DNA of 64,000 nucleotides from NCBI GenBank assembly GCA_016271365.2, contig CM057453.1:1088157001-1088221000 (forward strand), read 5' to 3'. Positions 44,661 through 56,060 of the stretch are shown here, one piece after another. Source of the DNA: Neoceratodus forsteri (taxonomy: Eukaryota > Chordata > Ceratodontiformes > Ceratodontidae). The notes beneath the pieces were generated by a model. That model searched no databases, was not told where the DNA came from, and saw only the letters and a program-made list of their open reading frames with translations. The first letter of the stretch is position 1. Each line of letters begins with the position of its first letter. The position numbers were made by a program, and so were the translations under genes.

Positions 44661-45193
44661 GGTGCTTAATATTGTTTATGAACACGGCGACAAGCCACCG
44701 CCATGTTCACAAAAAATATCACAGTAACAAGGTTCCACCCAGCAATGACAGGTGGCTCCCTCATTACAGCGGAATGACTTATGCTGCAATGATGTGGCGG
44801 CCCCTGATTGCAGTGGCTGAAACTTTACAAGGTTGTGGCATGCTGGCTGAACTAGTGTCAGCAGCAGCATGCCACTCCATTGGGAAAAGTGGGGCAAGCC
44901 TCCAAAGGCTGTGGGGGCATTGGCCACAACAGTGCCGTGCCTCCACAACCTGCTTCTGAAGCAAGCTGTCGCAATATGTTTCTTGTGCATGCGTGCAATC
45001 AACATAGAAAAGTAATATTAATAAGGATACTTAAAATACTGTGACAGTGATACTCAGGGTATGGTGTATATTTCTCAAGTGGATATCTTCTTCTCAAAAT
45101 AATGGTGAATTTAGCCTCTGTTTCCAGCTTTCTTCTCTTTTGTATAAAAAATATTTTTCTGTTGCTCTTGGACTTGAGCCATCAAACATTGCG
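44661..45193. other. Unassigned DNA
   Basis: No gene recognised. The short open frames on both strands have no domain. Confidence 0.4.
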
Positions 45194-45392
45194 TAAAGCA
45201 GTAATGCTTATTTTCTCCTCCATTTTGTAATGTTCCTAAAGAGAGGATGCACCAGAAGTTCTTTGTTGTTTCTCCTAACTTCTGGGCTTGGGCCTTAAAA
45301 ATGGACTAAAACAGTAAAGCTTATTTACTCCTCTGTTTTGCAATGTCCCAAAAGAGAGGAAGCACCAAAGGTCCTTTGTTGTTATTCCTAAA
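45194..45392. repeat. 113-bp tandem duplication
   Basis: A block beginning TAAAGCAGTAATGCTTAT at 45194 recurs as TAAAACAGTAAAGCTTAT at 45307, and both continue through AGAGAGGA and TCCTTTGTTGT. Two diverged copies. Confidence 0.75.
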
Positions 45393-45394
45393 AT

Positions 45395-45548
45395 TCAGCA
45401 ATCATACACTACAAGTCTCTGTTTGACTCGAGTGGTTTCCACGGTAACAAGAGACTTTGACAGCACAGTCCAAGAAGTCCTTTATCACCATAAAAATCTT
45501 GATTCAAACACAGACTTATATGTGTATGATTGTGTCAACATAATCTTT
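45395..45548. mobile_element. Fold-back element, family 2, copy 1
   Basis: The left end CAATCATACACTACAAGTC and the complement of the right end CAATCATACACATATAAGTC pair, with a GTTTCCACGGTAACAAGAGA block inside the left arm. It aligns with 50443-50624, where the same block reads GTTTCCATGGTAACAAGAGA. Non-coding and nearly all stem. Confidence 0.65.
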
Positions 45549-45699
45549 TACAGTGCATTGGTAATCATAAGCTTAAAAGTGCTAAAAACATACTTTTAAC
45601 AAAATGCTATGATCGCTTGAAAAAATTGTGAGTGATCGACTGAAAAAAACAAGGCTACTGTTGCATTGGGTATCATTAGTACTGTGATCCTGACTGAAA

Positions 45700-45900
45700 C
45701 AGATAACAACCTTGACAGCACTAGTGACAGTAACCACGGCTTGAGCACTGTTTGCCATGCAGCACTGCTCTAATCTGTTTCTCTTGACAAAGATCCAGTG
45801 CAGCTTGAAACGTAGAGGAGAGGAGACGTTACTGTGGGTGCACATTTGGTGTGTTTCTAATTATTCAAGCATGAATAAATGTTTAATCTTATGAAGGAGC
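45700..45900 (+). mobile_element. Possible Penelope-type terminal fragment
   Basis: CTTGACAAAGATCC followed by GCTTGAAACGTAG, then AATAAATGTTTAATC, has the order CTGA(Y)GAAG..GAAACG..AATAAA seen in terminal repeats of many Penelope-like elements. No coding part is attached, and similarity to the arms at 51-54 kb is weak. Confidence 0.3.
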
Positions 45901-45954
45901 TTTACTTCATTTTTTCTTTGAGAAGTGTTTGAGACCAGCTTTCTGTCACAGTGG

Positions 45955-48035
45955 AGTACTTACTTACTTACTTTATTTATTTATTGTAGTTTAGGATTAA
46001 TACCTTTGAGTCCTGGAACACATTTACAAAGGTTCCAGGTCATACACAAAACATATAGGTTGCAGACAATAAAAAAAAAATTAGACAAAGCATATCAGTT
46101 GCATACATTTGAACGATATGAGTTAGAATACATTGAAGGAACAGTTTGTTTCAGACAGGTTATAAATAAATTACGAGGAACATGGCATCAAGGGTATAAA
46201 GCATTTCAGTGAGGGAACATTCAGGATACAGCTCAAACAAAGGAAACAGTTTCAAAGGAAGTGCTTTAGTCTGTCAATTTAGGGTCATCAGGCCCCTGGG
46301 AGTACTGACCACACAGATGAGGACTAGCTATATGGGGGAGTGGGTGGGGGACGGCGTTGTCATTTTGTGGGAAGGTGAGTGATGGGGTGGAGTTGCTGCA
46401 GTGATGTCAGTAGTATGGGTGGGGGGTGCAAATTGGAGCTCAGTAGGAGGCAAGTGAGGGGGACAGGTGTGAGGAGAAAACTAAGGGGAGGGGTACTGGA
46501 GTGGGAGAGAGGTGTGAAAGGAGGTTGGGATATAAACAACAAGAGGTAGGTGGTGTGATAATGGGAAGGGGTTGTGCAGGAGAGGAATTGGGGTAGGAAT
46601 ATTAGGGGCAGGAGAGGGTGGGGGTTTGGGAGGTGATGGGAATGGTGGTGTAGGAGGGGATGGGGTGGGAAGGGTGTGTGTGGTTGGGGTGGGTTATTCA
46701 GCCTAAAGAGTCCTGTAGTTGGCTAGTCGAAGCATGCACAGGCCAGTTCATGATGCAGTAGAGTCCTAAGTCCTGTTTGAAGAAACTAATCTTATTGCTT
46801 TCAATGAGTGATGCAGGTAGCCCATTATACCATTTTGGTCCTTAGTATGAGATGGATTTCTGCGCCAGGATAGTCTGTTTAAATGGTACCAGGAGCCCAC
46901 CTTTCTCTGCACACCTGGTTGGCTTGGATAATCTAGCCTGCTGGAAGAGTTTGCATAGCGATGGAGGCGCTAGACTTAATTGGGCTTTCTTGACAAGTAG
47001 GCAGGTCTGGTACTGGGCTCTGAGATGGAGAGGAAGCCATCCAGTACCTGAGTAGAGGGCACAGGTGTGGGTTGAAGAATCGGCTCCTAGGGTCAGCTGG
47101 CAAGCCTTGTTCAATAGGCTTTTTATTCGTTTGAGGGCAGTTTCATTGCCTGCAATTTATATTGGGAGGCTGTAGTCAATAGATGCAAGGACCGAACTGC
47201 TCGTGGCTAGTTTTAGTGCATCAGGTGTCATAGAGTGCCTGTGGCAGTATAGAACTCCATGTTTCATATTGGCAGTTTTGACAACATGGTCAATATGACC
47301 AGAGAAATTGAGAGTGTCATCAATGTGAATGCCTAGGTATTTAAATGAGTAGACTTGCTCTAGAGCATCTCCATTAAGATTCCGTATCAGCATAGGATGG
47401 AACTTCTTTTTGTTCTGTGGGACACTGAGCAGCATGCTGTTAGTTTTTTTTGTGGTTTAGCAACAGTTTTTTGGCTCTGAACCAGGATTCTAGCTTGTGG
47501 AAGCTGTCAAGGAGTTGGGAGGTGATGGTCGACTGGTCCCTGCCAGAAGCAGAAATTAGAGCATCATCTGTATAGAATACGATGTGAGCCAGGCAGGCTG
47601 AGGGTAGGGTATTGATATAGAGACTGAAGAGGACAGGCCCTAGGATTGATCCTTGGGGGAATCCAATGCTTATCTCCCTGGGAGATGATAGTGAGTCTCC
47701 AATTCTGATGCCCTGAATGCAGTGAGCAAGGTAACTGCTAAACCATGCCACTGTGTCTGGGGATAGTCCTGTTGAGAGCAGGCTGTTAAGAAGAAGGTGA
47801 TGGTTAACGGAGTCAAAAGCCTTTGTGAGGTCTATGAATATTGACCCCACCGCCATCCCTTTGTCTAAGGTGTTGTATATTTGGGAGGTGTATTCTACTA
47901 GGTCTGTTAGGGTGGAGTGATGTTTCCAGAAACCATGCTGTTGGGGGCACAATTTGTTGTACATCTCCAGCACAACAGCACTACAACATTGGTACTGCAA
48001 CACAACAAAGGATTTCTTGTAACCGAATTCCATCT
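45955..48035 (-). mobile_element. L2-like LINE, second copy (5' truncated, minus strand)
   Basis: Minus strand. RT blocks at 48033-47440: QHGFWKHHSTLTDLVEYTSQ, IDLTKAFDSVNHHLLL, WFSSYLAHCIQGIRIGDS, GFPQGSILGPVLFSLYIN and FYTDDALISASG (YTDD at 47563-47574 in place of YADD). A frameshift in an A-run near 47445 leads into MLLSVPQNKKKFHPML and SFKYLGIHIDDTLNFSGHI (47435-47157), and the C-terminal tail continues at 47114-46842. The 3' part (45955-46840) is G-rich on the plus strand and ends in an (AATA)n/(AAGT)n tail at 45955-45985. It is related to but distinct from the L2 at 24.3 kb, and inactive. Confidence 0.82.
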
Positions 48036-48869
48036 ACAACAATGCTCTGCCATGTACTATATATATTTTCTAAGTTGAATAAATTTGGTCTGGGATATTC
48101 ATAATATTCACCATTACTAAAACTGACAGTAACATTTACCCTTAGGCTGCCAACAAAATTAGAATGTATAGGACTTCTAGACTGATATCATATGCAGCAC
48201 AGCAAGGGTTACAAATACGCACAAGAATAATGGGCTAACGTATGCAGAAAATATAAAGAAATGAAGCAACAGAAATGTTCTAGATGGTTAGTTGAAACAA
48301 AGAAAAAAACATGTTACGGAACCATATGTATCAGTTCTTATGGCTCCTCAGGATTGTAGATTCTTTGCAAGTTTTAGATGTGAAATTTATTGCAGCAACC
48401 TCCAAAATAATGGTTATGATAAAGAGAAATATCTCCTACCATTTTGTAAATGCAATATGCAATTAACTGACCACTTATTTCATGTTGTTTTAATAGCCAT
48501 CAGAGAAAACTATATATAGGTTCGGTACTGGCAAAACCTTATGAGTCCTTAGAGTCTGTAGGAAGCAAGCTTATGAATTTTGCACACAAGAGTCAAATTA
48601 AATTTATGGGTAGCTTTTTTAAAGTAGTTTGGAAATGTGTGTTGTAAATTATCATTTTGAAACATTGTTATCCTAAAAAAGCTATTTATACTGCACATTT
48701 CAATACTCACATATTTAATACTTTTTTGTTTTAGAAAACTGTTTTATGACTTTGTAAGATGTGAATCAAACAAATCAAATGTATTTGAATCTGAATCAGT
48801 TTAGTGTGGATGTTGCAGTATAAGTGTGTGTATGTCGTGTTTTGCATCTAGGAGCATGTAATGTGTTGC
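48036..48869. other. Unassigned AT-rich DNA
   Basis: No recognised gene or repeat. Confidence 0.45.
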
Positions 48870-49690
48870 ATCAAGAAGTTAGGAACCCAGGTTATAGCTA
48901 CCATTTGGGGGAAGAAAGACTGTCTCCAAGATGGAAAAATATTTGGGGTTGATAATTGATGCCAAATTGAACAACTCGGAGCAGTGCAGATGAGAAGCTG
49001 CTAAAGCAAATAAAATGCTTGGATGTATCGCTAGGGGGATAATGTCCAGGTGCAGTGAGGTTATACTACCCCTGTACAACTCGCGGGTGAAGCAACACCT
49101 GGAACATTGTGTGCAGTTCTGGTGCTGGTGACTGAAGAAGGATGTCACTCTGCTGGAAAGGGTCCATAGAAGATCGATGAGGATGATCCGTGGTCTGGTG
49201 GAAATGTCCTATGAGGACAGACTTAGTGAGCTGGACATGTACTCCCTCAAGGACAGAAGGGGGGGGATATGATAGAGATCTTCAGATATCTGAAGGGGAT
49301 AAATAGGGTAAAAACAGAAGATCTGCTCAAACTAAAAGGGGAGGGGTATATGAGAGGTCATGGTCTAAAACTAGTAGGGGGAAGTTACAGAGGGGAAGTG
49401 ATGAGACATTACTTCATAGAGAGGGTGGTGGCACCCTGGAACACATTACCTGAGGAGCCAAAAAGGATGGAAACTGTAGAAGGGTTCAAGAAGGGGTGGG
49501 ACAGGTATAGGGGTATGGTACAGGGAGGTTGGAAGGATAACAGTAGGTGAATTCTGGGTGGAGGGATTGGGAGTATTGGGTCAAAAAGGGAGGTAGAACA
49601 GCAGCAGTAACTAATCAGCAAGCTGCATCTTGGGCATACATGATAGACTGTTAGGCCTAATCTGCCGGCAACTTTGTATGTATGTGTGTA
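48870..49690 (+). mobile_element. CR1 3' fragment (C-terminal domain and 3' end)
   Basis: A plus-strand CR1 tail. It includes a segment equivalent to LGVISDDLK (48940-48975), a region equivalent to YCVQFW (near 49110), ending MYSLKDRRGG, then an open frame at 49269-49550 with IEIFRYLKGINRV, GEVMRHYFIERVVAPWNTLP and GFKKGWDRYRGM. The 3' end reads TAATCTGCCGGCAAC and finishes with a TTTGTATGTATGTGTG repeat near 49690. 5' truncated. Confidence 0.8.
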
Positions 49691-50442
49691 TAAGATGAAG
49701 GGGGGAAGGTAAAGATAAAGGTGGGAAATGTAATGGCAGGGGGAAGCAGCCTTCATCAGGTTGAGGAGAAGAAAAAGCAGAGATTATCACCACTTGATGC
49801 GGTAGGTGCCAACACTCACTGTTCAGCATCACAAGGCAGAGGCAGGATTGCAGCAGCTGATTTGGCTGCCATAATTCTAGACAAGGAAAGAAGGAAGACT
49901 AAGCCCTAGCCTGCCCCCACAATAGCTTTGACACCTAAGGACAGGGAGGCAGCCAAGGAAAATGGGGTTTAGGATGAGAGGTGAATCTTACCCATAATAC
50001 TTTGCACTGGGATTGAGGCTTTAGAGTACGTGTGTGGTTTGGAAAGCTAAATAGCCAATAGCTAAAGTTTGTGAGAATCATGAAGAAAAAGTAGGCAAGA
50101 CTGAGGGCAATGATAATATAACAGACAATGCCTGCTAGGATCCTCAATCCAAAAAAGTAAAAGTCAACAAGTGGGACTTGGACAAAAACAATTTGATCCT
50201 GCCTTTCTGCATAGGATTAAAAGTTCCAAAAATATTAGAGGTGACACTATAACTGATTTGGTGAGCAGCCCCACCCCATCCAAGTTGTCAAAAAAAGGCA
50301 GCCACAAGCCACACAACCAGAGGCAGTACTTGCTGAGACACAACTCTCTACTTCTGCCACAGCAAGTTGCTGCCACCCACCCAAATCCTTTGTGTTGGAC
50401 TATTTTATTACTGCTCCATCTGATGACAGTTTGGCACTCAAA
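49691..50442. other. Unassigned DNA
   Basis: No gene or known repeat. The open frames are short and without a domain. Confidence 0.4.
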
Positions 50443-50624
50443 ACACAATATAGAAGATTGTGTATGAGCAACCATACAAACAAAATTGTGCTTCAATCAA
50501 GAGGTTTCCATGGTAACAAGAGACTGCGAGAGTGTAGCTCAAGAGTCTATTGTTATCATTGAAACCTTGAAATTCAAACTGTCTTGTATGTGTATGGTTG
50601 CTCACATACAATCTTATATAGTGT
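50443..50624. mobile_element. Fold-back element, family 2, copy 2
   Basis: A near-palindrome of about 182 bp. GTATGAGCAACCATAC in the left arm matches the complement of GTATGGTTGCTCACATAC in the right arm, and AGATTG flanks both. It shares the GTTTCCATGGTAACAAGAGA block with 45395-45548. Confidence 0.7.
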
Positions 50625-50740
50625 ATGGGTAACCATTAGTACAACCCTGAGTCTAGCACAATTAAAAAAGGTCCCCCCAGCCCCATTATTGCCCCTACTG
50701 TAGCAGTTCTTTCAGGCGCCTCTCTCTTCCTCTTCCTGCT

Positions 50741-50895
50741 AGGAGGCAGTGTAGTGCAGGAGACCTGAGTTTGAATCCCATTAGCCCCAACTTGCATACT
50801 GTGTGACCCTGAGCAAGTTATTTAACTTCCTTGTGCTCCAAGGTCACACCTGAAAACAAGTTCTGGCTTAGTGTGCCTTTCCTGGTTAAACAATT
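50741..50895 (+). mobile_element. CORE-SINE with internal deletion
   Basis: It starts AGGAGGCAGTGTAGTGCAG (box A region), then jumps to GAGTTTGAATCCC (box B), so about 40 bases are missing. The CORE block (TGTGTGACCCTGAGCAAG) follows, and the 3' tail CTTAGTGTGCCTTTCCTGG (50867-50885) is almost identical to the 3' end of the L2 at 24.3 kb. Confidence 0.8.
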
Positions 50896-51253
50896 TCCCC
50901 TTTTGCTTTCCCAGTCCCTTCCAGGGCCATCTCTTTCTTACCACTGCAGCCACTCCATTAGTTCCTCTTCCGTTAACTTGCTGCTCATTATGGCTCTCAC
51001 CACCATAGCCCAACTATTCACTGCATGACTACCCAAAAACCACGGCTTTCATGATCACCAACGCTGTTTTTATTTGTATAAGCCTCAGTGATTAGAGTTG
51101 TGGTTTGAACCAGGTGACCACGCGAACACATTCTATGTTGTGCCGCAGTAGTGATGTCCTCAGTGCAACACTCGAAGTCACTACTGTAGAACAACAAGGA
51201 AATCCGTGGCATGGATTTCTACTGGCAATTACATTCCACCATACACTATATAA

Positions 51254-51690
51254 GTATTGCTGTGGTGCTTACATTTATTAAAGTGTGTTCAGTGGAAAAA
51301 TAGCAGCTTACAGGTCCACACTTGCAATTTACAAGGCGGCAGCAAACCTGTCACCATATTGTATTTAACATTTCATCCTGACTGTTACAGGGCTTCATCA
51401 GAGACATGCATGTGCTTAAGGTAGTCCCTCTTAATCCTGGCTTATTAAAGCTGTACAAGACATATACCCATATGAAGTGCTCATAGTGCCTTATATAGAA
51501 TTAAACCATGGAGGAAAACCACCCAGTACATTAACTTAGGTACATGGTCTACACCCAATAAATAGATTTAAATCAATTTCTAACAGCATCAACTCTTGAT
51601 AACATGGAATCCCCTATCTGCAAGCTTCGCAATGGTACAGATTCAATTCTGAAAAAAATGTGCAATGAAGAGCATTAGTATTTGTGCAGG
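51254..51690 (-). repeat. Penelope terminal arm, inverted copy
   Basis: Antisense copy of 53398-53861. On the minus strand, 51371-51401 reads CTGATGAAGCCCTG, then TAACAGTCAGGATGAAA. This is the order of a hammerhead ribozyme core (CUGAUGA, stem II, GAAA), with part of stem II mismatched. Confidence 0.65.
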
Positions 51691-52896
51691 AAATTATGGA
51701 GGAAGCAGCCGTAAAGTCAATGCACTTCTTTCTGGACTGCACAGCTACTGCACTGTGGGGGAGGCAGTCTCAAGGGACATTGAATGAGAGCAGCAGCTTG
51801 TTAATTTAGCGACCACGGAGGAAATGGATAAATACAGGAAAACATTTATTTAGGAGGTGGCAAGGTATGATAAACAGATTCAGTCTGCTACACACAGAAC
51901 ATTTCTACATGATGAAAATGACTACAGACTGAACCAGGTTTACAGTTTGCAGGAAAAGAACAGGACAGGACACTGCCAAAACTGATTTTGGATAGCCTAG
52001 AGAGTCCAAGAGCCACAATACAGTTATAGACTATACAACTGGTTGAAGTGATATGGAAAACTTGACATTCAGTTTTTTTTTATGTCCCCCTCCCCTGCTA
52101 GCAGCTCCAGCATCAATCACCAAGGTGCAGCAAATGGAACACATGTTTCCAGGAATCTTTCAATGAGAACCAATGAAGACACAGTGGAGGGGAGAATCGT
52201 GGAGAAGGCAAAAACAGCGACAGAAAATAAATGAGCTCATTACAGAAGTTCATTGAGAGCCCAAGCAGTCATCTGTGGTCAATATATAACATCAGGCCAT
52301 TGACTGTCATGGAAGACTCAATATTACATTAAGGACTTTCATTTGCCATAACTATAGATGTGGACCATTTTCAAATGTTGTGAACCTGCACAGATTCACA
52401 AGAACACTGACTCTGAGAAGTATCTTTTGGGATGGGTCTTATTCAACAGAAATGAATGTGTTTTTCCTCCCTTCCCCCCCATCAAGATGGATGGGAGTGA
52501 GAGAAATGTCCAGGCAACAAAAGATACTGCTGCCTTGCACATGTCATCCTGTTGCCCAGAGAATGTACCCAGGTACCAAAACAGAGGAGTGATGGAGGAT
52601 CTGAGTACAGCTGCACTTCTGTGACTACATACTGAATAGCATGCAAGCAAATGCCATCAAACAGAGTCTCAATAAAAACTGGTGAATACTGAACATGGAT
52701 GAACACCAGAGGGAATACACTAGGGACAGTCTGAGGGTTGGGTTTAGGCTATGTGAAACAGTCAGGGACAGGGTAGTGTCCAGCTTAATGAGAACCGAGG
52801 ACTAAGGAGTGATTTTTTTGGTTACCACCAACCTCTACCAGCACCCGTGGGTCCGGTAGGTGAAAATATTGTCCAAATGTTGTACCAGCAAAAACT

Positions 52897-53250
52897 TTCA
52901 CTGACCCCAAAACAGGTGAACTACATGAAATCCCTGATGTTATCAACTGTAACACATATGGGATGGTGTAGCTGTTAAAGTGTACATGAGGTGCATTTTA
53001 TGTGGGATACACCATATGCCAATTCCAAACTTAATTGGCGAACATATTCGGGCAATCCAACATGGAAAGAGACCGAGGTCTTTGTTCAACATCTGAAAAC
53101 TGGCAGGGGTGGGGAACATGTGATTTCATTCAAAGAGTAGAAAAAGTCTCATGGAAGCAATGGGTGGGGACTGGGAGCAGAGGATAGGATAAAGAGCGAG
53201 TTTTCAGATCTTCGAACTTGGGGCAAGGGAGGGGCGGGGCCTGAAGAAGA
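52897..53250 (+). pseudogene. GIY-YIG endonuclease remnant of the Penelope-like element
   Basis: Readable blocks are FTDPKTGELHEIPDVINC, NTYGMV followed by a stop, LLKC, and GAFYVGYT (the second half of the GIY-YIG core). In a shifted frame come GEHIRAIQHGKR and, further on, a basic stretch ending near RVFRSSNL. A stop replaces the Tyr expected after GMV, and at least two frameshifts are needed, so the domain is dead. In active elements it nicks target DNA and confers insertion preference. Confidence 0.7.
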
Positions 53251-53397
53251 ACATTGACTTGGTCACTTTTTTAAAATAGCTTGTAAGAGCATACTTGTCA
53301 GTACATCACATGCTATGTTTCCAAAATCCATTCGTAATATGTATATGTTTGGTTGTATGTTAGAGTCAGAATATTACATATATATGATGCCATGATA

Positions 53398-53861
53398 TCT
53401 GCAGAAATACTAATGCTCTTCTTTCTACATTTTTTTTTCAGAACTGAATGTGCACCACTGTGAAGCTTATAGATAATGGATTTCATGCAATCAATAGTTG
53501 GTGCTGTTACAAATTGATTTAAATCCATTTATTGGGTATAGTCGCTTTTGTCCTTTGGATTGTGCAACTACCATGAACCTAAATTAATGTACCTGTGGTT
53601 TTCCACCATGCCCTTATTTTATATTACACACAATCAGCACTTTATATGGATATATGGATTGTACAGCTTTAATTAATCAGTTGAAGAGGGACTGCCTTGC
53701 ACACATGCACTGTGTTTGGTGAAAATCTGTAGTGGGCAGGCAAATCATTAGATGTGAGGTGGTAAAACATTTGCAGCCACCATGTATATCACAAGTATGG
53801 ACTCATAAGCTGCTATTTCTTTCACTGAACGCACTTCAATAAATGCAAGTACCATAGTAAT
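53398..53861 (+). repeat. Penelope terminal arm, sense copy
   Basis: Sense-orientation partner of 51254-51690, directly downstream of the endonuclease remnant. The region equivalent to the hammerhead-like core reads TTGGTGAAAATCTGT here, so that motif has been lost in this arm. Confidence 0.65.
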
Positions 53862-56060
53862 TCTTCAACTGTTTTGAATGTCCTTTGACTCTGGGTGCAT
53901 TACTCTCTCTTCTTCTGCTCTTCCTAGTTATTCACATCAGACTATCACCCAGTGTCCCCCCCCCCACCAGTTTGTGCTTACATATTTCTAAAACCTGGCT
54001 GTACTTGAGCTGAGGGATGCTGTTGCATGCATGGGCACTGACGGGGGGCAGCTGGGACAAGTGTCCTGGGTCCGGTGGATCAGGGTGGCCCGGCAGTTTT
54101 CAAGTACCAACTAGCATTCCTGAGGAATAGTAGAATTCTCACCACACCACAAATTTGGTGGAAGAGTAGGCTCAGTACACACCCCCTCACATGCGATTGG
54201 AGCACAGCCGCACAGTCATGATGGATCCTGCCTGCGATTGGCAGAGAGTGGCTGTCGCTCCAGTGGTGTCCCTTCCCCCCACTCCTTCCCTTCTTCTGTC
54301 TGTCAGCAGTAAGTTTAACTATTGGCTGAGCCAGCACAGGGAGGGCAGGGCAGCTGCTGCACACATACAAGAAAAGACTATAAGACAACGGGGCAGCAGA
54401 ATTAGTTTGGGGAATTGTTTTAAATCCAGTAACACAATAACAACAAACCGGGTAGCCTGTCGGGCAGTATGAGCTCAGAGGAGAAAAAAATAGACCCTGG
54501 ATATGACAGGATGCATTTCTATACTGTAGTAATTTATTCTTTTGTGTAACTGGGGGGGAAAGTCTGCCTTGCGCAAATTTAATTTTGTGTTGGATTTGCC
54601 AGAAGCTCTGCTCTCTAATGCATTTTTCTGGTCACAGCATGGCACAATGTTGTTAGGTTCCTTGATTTGTGCCATTATAGCCCAGGCAGCCCTGCAATTA
54701 GGAGGCAGCAGCAGCAAGCACCTGGGAATCTGGGATGAGGTCACAATGTGCCAGCGCCCCACAAAGTGCATGCGGTGAGGGACATCTTTCTTGTTACCCC
54801 CAATCTACCAGTCCCAGAGGCATAGTCCAGCCCTCTTCCCTCTCCAACCACTGTTCCTTTTTGCAACAACTTACTTAATGCACACTGTGGTATCAAACCC
54901 CCTCCTGCAGTGTGCTGTCCCCCTGCACCCTCAAAGCCATTTGTTAAAAAAAAAAAAAACAGAGTGGCACTGGCCCATTGGCCTCTCGAACCCGACTTGG
55001 ACCGAAGTGTCCCAAATGTTTCTGACATTCCCCCATTGCAGCTAACACCATGGCAACACTCCTCTCCAAGACAACATCACCCATTCAAGGAGGAGCATCA
55101 CTTCCCTAGCAGGTATCATAGCGGGTAGCAGTTGTCCCACAGCAACAGTGATTGAATGCCCACCACCAAATGGCACCCACCACCCCCCAGCATCCTGGGC
55201 TTATAGCCTTCTGAGGGGGCCCTCAGAAGGCTATGAGCTGAGGCGCTAGGGGCTAGTATGAAGTCTGAATAAATCTTATCTGCATTTGCAATCTATCTGT
55301 CTGGTGATTTTACCTTCGCTACCTGAGTGCATTGAACTGTAGACTTTTATCATTTGTTTGGGCTAGCTACCCATACCTATGCACGAGCCTTAGTTAGTAG
55401 CACAGTGGTTTTGTGTGGAGACTGTGGTTTACCCCCAGCATCCTGCCTGGTGTCCCCAGCCCACTTACTTACCATCTACCTTCTCTGTCTTGATGAGGTG
55501 AGACTGAGAGTTGGTTTGATATCCATGGCTGCCTTCATAATGACCATCAGCAGTAAGGGGGTAGGGATGGAGACAGTGAGAGGCTACCTTCCAACCAGCA
55601 CTCAGTGCAGTCCAGTCCCCATCCCCCTTAAAAAGCAAGGGGAGGTGGACACCACCACCAAGAGAGATGTGATGTGCCCCAATGGTGCACTGTGATGGCC
55701 ACAGAGGACCCTTTTGGAATGTGCACAGCAGCAGTGGCTGCATCTCTCAGTAATTCCTTCTCTCCAGTTCTCCCTCCTCCTGACCAGGCCTGATATGTCT
55801 CTTCTGTGCCCCCGATTTCATTCTCTCTGTCTTTCTGAACCCTTGTAGAAGATGGGAGGGAGGGGAGGCCCAGTTCTAAAGGTGTGCTGTGGCCCCGGAA
55901 ATTTCTATCGGTGCCCCTGGTTATATGCTTCCTGTCACATGCTTTGTCACACAAATACACTTGAACACTGATATGTTAAGCAGTGGTTTCTCTTCTGTCA
56001 CTTCGACCTAACCTTAGGAGCTCTTTGACACAGCTAGTTTTCAAGAGTGAGCGTTGTAAG
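53862..56060. other. Unassigned DNA with a perfect hairpin and a CCAAT-type cluster
   Basis: No gene recognised. TGCGATTGG occurs at 54192-54200 and 54233-54241, with a third ATTGG at 54321. Inverted CCAAT boxes at this spacing can be promoter elements, but nothing downstream supports a transcription unit. A 15-bp perfect inverted repeat lies at 55203-55234. An A-tract lies at 54946-54959. Confidence 0.35.
55203..55234. repeat. Perfect 15-bp inverted repeat with 2-base loop
   Basis: ATAGCCTTCTGAGGG (55203-55217) is followed by GG and then by its exact complement (55220-55234). Confidence 0.9.

Larger units (their letters stand above)
51254..53861 (+). mobile_element. Penelope-like element with inverted terminal arms
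   Basis: Two arms in opposite orientation, 51254-51690 and 53398-53861, align over most of their length (for example AGAGCATTAGTATTT, GATTTAAATCAATTT and TTAAAGCTGTACAA in one, with complements in the other). Between them lies about 1.7 kb whose last third encodes a GIY-YIG-type endonuclease relic, the C-terminal domain diagnostic of Penelope-like elements. The RT is not recognisable and is probably deleted or scrambled. Penelope elements often carry duplicated and inverted terminal sequence, which fits. The 3' end falls near 53861 after an AATAAA motif. Confidence 0.72.

Noticed and set aside
51254..53861. DNA transposon with long terminal inverted repeats
   Set aside because: The GIY-YIG-type remnant between the arms and the hammerhead-like core fit a Penelope-like element better.
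54180..54330. Promoter or LTR suggested by clustered inverted CCAAT boxes
   Set aside because: No TATA element at a fitting distance, no paired repeat, primer-binding site or downstream coding region was found.
55354..55695. 113-codon open frame
   Set aside because: No domain, overlapped by open frames on the other strand, and no transcription signals that I can support.
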